A stretch of DNA of 64,000 bases, taken from Mesobacillus maritimus (GTDB lineage: Bacteria; Bacillota; Bacilli; Bacillales; Cytobacillaceae). Numbering within the stretch: position 1 is the first letter of the stretch; each line of letters opens with the position of its first letter. The stretch covers positions 62,001 to 126,000 of the forward strand of contig NZ_JAMBNR010000012.1 of the NCBI RefSeq assembly GCF_023715205.1, given 5' to 3'. Made by a program: the position numbers and the translations under genes. The notes below the pieces were generated by a model. That model did not search any database and had not been told where the DNA came from. It saw only the letters and a list, made by a program, of their open reading frames with translations. This document shows positions 59,960 to 64,000 of this stretch, piece after piece.

Positions 59960-60811
59960 GTGGTAACAGGCGGTTTAAAAATGATTGAAAATATGCTGAA
60001 TCAATTGCCTGCCTCGGAACGAAAAATCGCTCAGTTTATTCTTGAATATCCTTATGAAGCGGTTAATTGCACAGTAAGTGATTTAGCGACAAAAACACAA
60101 TCAAGCGGGGCTGCGGTCATTCGGCTTTGCAAATCGCTTGGTGTTAAAGGTTTTCAGGACTTAAAGGTTCGGATTATCGGTGATCTTGGTAAGCCAAAAG
60201 AACAAGGCTACCGGGATATCGAACGTGGCGAAAGACCTGAAGATATCGTTCATAAGACACTGAATAATAGTATTCAGAGTTTACGTGACTCAGCGGAAAT
60301 TATCAATCACGAAGAACTGGAAAAAGCTGTTCAAGCGCTGTTAAACGCAAAAAATATTCACTTTTACGGGATTGGAGCTTCACATGTCATTGCGATTGAT
60401 GCGCAGCAAAAACTGCTTCGGATCAATAAAAGAGCAACGGCTTTAGCGGATACGCATTTGTTGGCCACATTACTTGCAAACGCAGAGAAGGATGATGTTT
60501 TATTTGCGATTTCGTTCTCAGGTGAAACGCAAGAGGTGATTAATGTGACCGCACTGGCGAAAGAACAGGGTGTCAAAACCATAAGTTTAACGAAATATGG
60601 GCAAAGCTCTCTGAGTTCATTAGCGGATATTAACTTGTATACTTCGTACTCCGCTGAGGCACCGTTCCGTAGCGCGGCCACTTCGTCGCGGTTAGCACAA
60701 TTATTGATCATCGATATTTTGTTTTTAAGTATGGCCACTGAACAGTTTGATGAAACCGTTCAGTATATCGATAAAACAAGAGAAGCCATTCAATTTTTAA
60801 AAGATCATTGA
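59960..60811 (+). CDS. murR: MurR/RpiR family regulator
   Basis: 283 residues. An N-terminal RpiR helix-turn-helix (CTVSDLATKTQSSGAAVIR, then LCKSLGVKGFQDLKVRI) and a C-terminal SIS domain (FYGIGASHVIAIDAQQKL; ISFSGETQEVI) that binds a sugar phosphate, most likely MurNAc-6-P. Expected to repress the operon until that compound accumulates; the palindrome at 58935-58956 is a candidate site. GTG start with AAAGGTGGTGA upstream. Confidence 0.92.
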   Translation: MVTGGLKMIENMLNQLPASERKIAQFILEYPYEAVNCTVSDLATKTQSSGAAVIRLCKSLGVKGFQDLKVRIIGDLGKPKEQGYRDIERGERPEDIVHKTLNNSIQSLRDSAEIINHEELEKAVQALLNAKNIHFYGIGASHVIAIDAQQKLLRINKRATALADTHLLATLLANAEKDDVLFAISFSGETQEVINVTALAKEQGVKTISLTKYGQSSLSSLADINLYTSYSAEAPFRSAATSSRLAQLLIIDILFLSMATEQFDETVQYIDKTREAIQFLKDH

Positions 60812-60852
60812 TCAAATCGTTCCTATTTTCATAATGATGGGGGGAGCCGGAA

Positions 60853-62214
60853 ATGGCTGGAGAAAATAAAATTCTTGCAGAAAAAATATTAAATCAATTA
60901 GGTGGAGCCGGAAATATCGCGTCGTATACACATTGTATGACGCGACTGCGGGTGACACCTCATGATGAGTCAATCGTTAAAAAAGATGAAATTAAAAAGA
61001 TTGACGGCGTCATCGGTGTTGTGGAAGAAGAAACTCTGCAAATTATCCTTGGTCCAGGGAAAGTAAATAAAGTAACTGAAGAGTTTGGAAGACTCATAGA
61101 GTCATCAGGAGAAATTAACTTAAAGGATCGAGCATCTGCGGTGAAAGGGGAAATTAACAAGAAAAATGCAACACCTTTTAAACTGTTTCTACGCAAAATT
61201 GCAAGCATTTTCATTCCGTTAATTCCTGCGCTTGTTGCATCAGGATTAATTACTGGGATTTCGAAAGCAGTCATTCAGGCTGGGTGGTTGGCAGCTGAGT
61301 CTCAGCTAGCAACGATTTTAACCGTGATTGGCGGCGGGTTATTTGCCTATCTTGGTATTTTAGTAGGGATCAATGCTGCGAAAGAATTTGGTGGTTCGCC
61401 TGCACTTGGTGGGTTAGCGGGCATCTTGATTATCAACCCAGCTGCAGCGACGATTACATTATTTGGCGAAGAATTAGTACCTGGTCGAGGTGGACTAATT
61501 GGCGTCATGCTAGCTGCCATTTTCATTGCGATTGTTGAACAAAGAGTACGTAAATTTGTGCCACAGTCATTAGATATTATTGTAACCCCTACCATTGCTC
61601 TTTTGATTACTGGTATTGTCACATATATTGTCTTTATGCCGGTAGGTGGATTCATTTCTGATGTTATTACAAAAGGCTTGCTTACTGTTTTAGATATGGG
61701 TGGAATTGTCGCTGGATTTGTACTAGGATCTACGTTCTTGCCGTTAGTTGTAACCGGTTTACACCAAGGGTTAACGCCGGTGCACTTAGAATTAATTAAC
61801 ACCATTGGGGATGACCCATTACTACCTATCCTAGCAATGGGTGGCGCTGGTCAAGTTGGTGCCGCATTTGCGATTTATTTTAAAACAAAAAAACCACGCT
61901 TAAAGCGAGCAATCGGAGGCGGTTTGCCATCAGGGATGCTCGGAATTGGTGAACCACTAATCTTTGGTGTAACCTTGCCCCTTGGTCGTCCGTTTATTAC
62001 CGCTTGTCTTGGTGCTGGTGTTGGTGGAGCATTTCAAGCGTATTATGATATCGCTACCGTAGCTGTCGGTGTTTCAGGTTTGCCTCTAGCATTCATTGTC
62101 AATCATGGAGAAATTCTTCTTTATTTAGTCGGTTTATTCATCGCGTATGTAGCTGGTTTCATCTTTACGTACCTATTTGGGTTTAAAGATGAAATGGCAG
62201 GTGAATTTGATTGA
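60853..62214 (+). CDS. murP: PTS transporter EIIBC for MurNAc-type sugars
   Basis: 453 residues. EIIB at the N-terminus (YTHCMTRLRV, Cys28 as the phosphorylated residue), a linker, then EIIC with about ten helices (GLTPVHLELINTIGDD; GIGEPLIFGVTLPLGRPF). There is no EIIA domain, so a general glucose-type EIIA must supply the phosphate. With murQ and mupG adjacent, the substrate is MurNAc or MurNAc-GlcNAc, phosphorylated on entry. The stop overlaps the start of mupG (TTGA). Confidence 0.93.
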   Translation: MAGENKILAEKILNQLGGAGNIASYTHCMTRLRVTPHDESIVKKDEIKKIDGVIGVVEEETLQIILGPGKVNKVTEEFGRLIESSGEINLKDRASAVKGEINKKNATPFKLFLRKIASIFIPLIPALVASGLITGISKAVIQAGWLAAESQLATILTVIGGGLFAYLGILVGINAAKEFGGSPALGGLAGILIINPAAATITLFGEELVPGRGGLIGVMLAAIFIAIVEQRVRKFVPQSLDIIVTPTIALLITGIVTYIVFMPVGGFISDVITKGLLTVLDMGGIVAGFVLGSTFLPLVVTGLHQGLTPVHLELINTIGDDPLLPILAMGGAGQVGAAFAIYFKTKKPRLKRAIGGGLPSGMLGIGEPLIFGVTLPLGRPFITACLGAGVGGAFQAYYDIATVAVGVSGLPLAFIVNHGEILLYLVGLFIAYVAGFIFTYLFGFKDEMAGEFD

Positions 62215-63218
62215 TCGGAATATCTTTCTATTTAAATGATTCTTTAGCAGAAGAAAGAATTGTTAAAGCAGGAAAAATGGGTGTGAAGCGAGCGTTTACC
62301 TCGCTTCACATTCCTGAAGAATCTGGGGATCTCGCTGCACGTGCTAAAAGTTTGTTGCAGCTGGCAAAGGATAATGGAATTGAAGTTTTTGCGGATGTTT
62401 CGTATCATACGCCTACTCACTTAGGACTAGAGAGTTTGTTCTCATTAAAAGAACTTGGCATAACTGGTTTGCGCTTGGATGATTTTTTTGGCGATGAACT
62501 GATTCTTTCATTAGCAAAAGAATTCAAGCTTGCGATTAATGCGAGTATCTTGTTTGAAGAAGATTTACGAAGACTTTTTGAAAGTGGATTAAAAGCAGAA
62601 CAGTTAATTGGCTGGCATAATTTTTATCCAAGAGTAGAAACGGGATTAAGTGAAGAGTTTTTTTACCAGCAGAATTTATTGTATAAAAAATATCATATCC
62701 CGATTTTCGCTTATATCCCAGGTGCTGGTGAAAAGCGCGGACCACTTTATGAAGGATTGCCAACGCTAGAAAAGCATCGCGAAGTTCAACCGTTTTTAGC
62801 GGCTTTAGAGCTGTTCCATGCCGGTGTAGATGAAGTCTATATTGGGGACCCTGATCATGGGAATGGATTATTGGAAGAATTAATGACGTTATCCACAGAG
62901 AAGAAGGTTGTTCTAGAGACCGAATGTGGGTTTATTCACCAAGGGAAGTATCAACTAAGACCAGATTTATCGCGTGATGTTCTTCGGTTCATGGATACTC
63001 GAACAAAGGAAAAGGTTGAGCCAAACGAACCAGCATTGCGGCCAGTTGGGACAATTACAATGGACAATGACCGCTATGGACGATACCGAGGAGAAATCCA
63101 AATTACGTTGAGGGATTTACCTGCCGACGAACGGGTGAATGTAATTGGAAGAGTAAAGGCAAATGATCTTCCGAAATTAAAACTTTTAAAACCAGGGATG
63201 ATAATTGAATTAAATTAG
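62211..63218 (+). CDS. mupG: 6-phospho-N-acetylmuramidase (MupG/DUF871 family)
   Basis: 335 residues. A TIM-barrel of the DUF871 family (MIGISFYLNDSLAEERIVK; GLRLDDFFGDE; LETECGFIHQGKYQLRPDLS) with a C-terminal cyclophilin-like beta domain. In staphylococci MupG hydrolyses MurNAc-6-P-GlcNAc, releasing MurNAc-6-P for MurQ. The TTG start overlaps the murP stop, so translation is coupled. Its presence argues that the PTS imports the disaccharide. Confidence 0.92.
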   Translation: MIGISFYLNDSLAEERIVKAGKMGVKRAFTSLHIPEESGDLAARAKSLLQLAKDNGIEVFADVSYHTPTHLGLESLFSLKELGITGLRLDDFFGDELILSLAKEFKLAINASILFEEDLRRLFESGLKAEQLIGWHNFYPRVETGLSEEFFYQQNLLYKKYHIPIFAYIPGAGEKRGPLYEGLPTLEKHREVQPFLAALELFHAGVDEVYIGDPDHGNGLLEELMTLSTEKKVVLETECGFIHQGKYQLRPDLSRDVLRFMDTRTKEKVEPNEPALRPVGTITMDNDRYGRYRGEIQITLRDLPADERVNVIGRVKANDLPKLKLLKPGMIIELN

Positions 63219-63225
63219 ACGTGTG

Positions 63226-63260
63226 AAATCCAGTCCGTATTTTTACGGGTTGGATTTTTT
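63226..63260 (+). terminator. Terminator of the MurNAc operon
   Basis: AATCCAGTCCGTA pairs with TACGGGTTGGATT (G-U pairs in the middle) over TTTT, followed by a T run. Confidence 0.9.
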
Positions 63261-63436
63261 TAATGGGTTTGAGGATTATTTTTATATTAATCTATTTGAA
63301 ATCAAAGGAGATCGCTGGAAGGGCGCTAAGAGGAAATAAAGCTTAAATAAAACATGACATTTCACTCGGCAACCATATAGTATTGGCCAGTCCATTTTTT
63401 ATCATTGTCTTGAATCAATAAATAGTTCAAATATGA

Positions 63437-63466
63437 AAAGCTGTTGGGGGGCGTCAACAGCTTTTG
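63437..63466 (-). terminator. Terminator after PspA-family gene
   Basis: AAAAGCTGTTG and CAACAGCTTTT form an 11-base-pair stem five bases after the reverse-strand stop codon. Confidence 0.88.
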
Positions 63467-63471
63467 CTTTA

Positions 63472-64000
63472 TTAAGCTTGTTGTTCTACTGTAGTTTTGG
63501 ATGCCTTTAAATTAGCGAGTTCTTTTTCAACATCAGCATCAAGGATGCTTCCCTCGAAAAAAGTAGATTGTTTCATCCCGTATTGGTTTGCGGCTGTTTT
63601 CGCTTCTAATTTGAACATATGGTCTTCTACTCTTTGAAAGCCTTTTGTCGCAATTTCTGGGTTCGTGGAAGCTGAGATATTACTTATATCAGAGGTCGCT
63701 TGAGCGACATTCATTCTAGATATAAGTGCGAGTTTCTGAGTTTCGAATTCTTTATATTTTTCACGTAAAGAATCAATATGGCCGCAAAGCAAATCTGTTT
63801 GATTTTTAATTGCTTGATATTGTTCTTGATAAGCATTCAGCTTTTTCTCGTTTTCAAGCTTGTCCTGAATGGCAAGTCGAGCAATGTCATCTTCTTTTCT
63901 TTCAACGGCGAGTTCTGCCTGCCGTTTGCGCTTTTGAACGACATCAGAAGTTTCTTTCAAGATGGCCTCGTATTTCTTTTCAATATACAATTGGTTCGCT
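63472..64000 (-). CDS. PspA/IM30 family protein, C-terminal part (partial)
   Basis: The reading frame is open to the right edge, so the N-terminus is outside the window. The visible 176 or so residues are long charged helices (AELAVERKEDDIARLAIQDK; HIDSLREKYKEFETQKLALI) ending with GSILDADVEKELANLKAS, which is the PspA/LiaH/Vipp1 pattern. Such proteins form membrane-associated rings that protect the envelope under stress. A terminator lies directly after the stop. Whether it belongs to a lia-type operon cannot be seen. Confidence 0.85.
   Translation of the reverse strand, partial: ANQLYIEKKYEAILKETSDVVQKRKRQAELAVERKEDDIARLAIQDKLENEKKLNAYQEQYQAIKNQTDLLCGHIDSLREKYKEFETQKLALISRMNVAQATSDISNISASTNPEIATKGFQRVEDHMFKLEAKTAANQYGMKQSTFFEGSILDADVEKELANLKASKTTVEQQA

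Noticed and set aside
1-64000. tRNA, rRNA, CRISPR, prophage or insertion sequence
   Set aside because: No cloverleaf, conserved rRNA core, regular spacer-repeat array, integrase or transposase frame was seen on either strand.

Overview
The window is chromosomal DNA from an endospore-forming member of the Bacillaceae. It is AT-rich, uses strong AGGAGG-type ribosome binding sites with many TTG and GTG starts, and ends transcripts with hairpin-plus-T terminators. It carries a gerA/gerB/gerC-type germination operon, a LysM-GH18 spore-cortex-type hydrolase, an RsbQ-RsbP energy-stress pair, YhgE and YoxD relatives, and a PerR-like site next to ahpC. The gene set does not fix the species. A carboxy(nor)spermidine pathway in a Bacillus-like background would fit an alkaliphile-type lineage, but that is a weak inference. 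No rRNA, tRNA, CRISPR array, phage or insertion sequence was found.

Layout. 0-9 kb: start of ahpC with PerR-like boxes, a GNAT, a 3-hydroxyacyl-CoA dehydrogenase, a reverse-strand operon (glycosyltransferase, tandem kinase-like protein, nucleotide-sugar epimerase), an amidase, threonine aldolase and a 64-residue membrane protein. 9-14 kb: germinant receptor operon, then a YoxD-like reductase. 14-19 kb: TetR, MMPL exporter and a secreted Leu/Gly heptad-repeat protein with a palindromic operator. 19-27 kb: MATE pump, GH18 hydrolase, small genes, the two-gene carboxy(nor)spermidine operon with a long structured upstream region, and an acyltransferase. 27-36 kb: acetyltransferase, lipoproteins, a decayed TetR/SDR pair with in-frame stops in both genes, a DUF368 (PopT-type) membrane protein, a TcaA-like protein, and a thioredoxin. 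36-45 kb: cold-shock protein, a double-domain isoprenoid enzyme, a paralogue of the 64-residue protein, a MocR regulator, a BenE transporter, a hydrolase, DUF3231 and IDEAL proteins. 45-50 kb: proC-proB-proA. 50-55 kb: NIPSNAP-like/Nudix fusion, TetR-YhgE with three matching 23-base operators, and rsbQ-rsbP. 55-64 kb: NlpC/P60 protein, sulfurtransferase, HAD phosphatase, a complete MurNAc-recycling operon (murQ, murR, murP, mupG) and part of a PspA-family gene.

The most unusual non-coding content is a family of roughly 150-180 base two-hairpin repeats. Six recognisable copies and two degenerate ends lie in intergenic gaps in both orientations. Other unexplained structure includes about 145 bases of nested stems plus a terminator upstream of the polyamine operon, and REP-like palindromes.

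The genes mainly serve envelope and spore biology (germination, cortex and wall turnover, peptidoglycan sugar recycling, lipid-carrier recycling), stress response (PerR, RsbQP, cold shock, PspA), osmolyte or amino-acid metabolism (proline), polyamines, and drug or toxin export.
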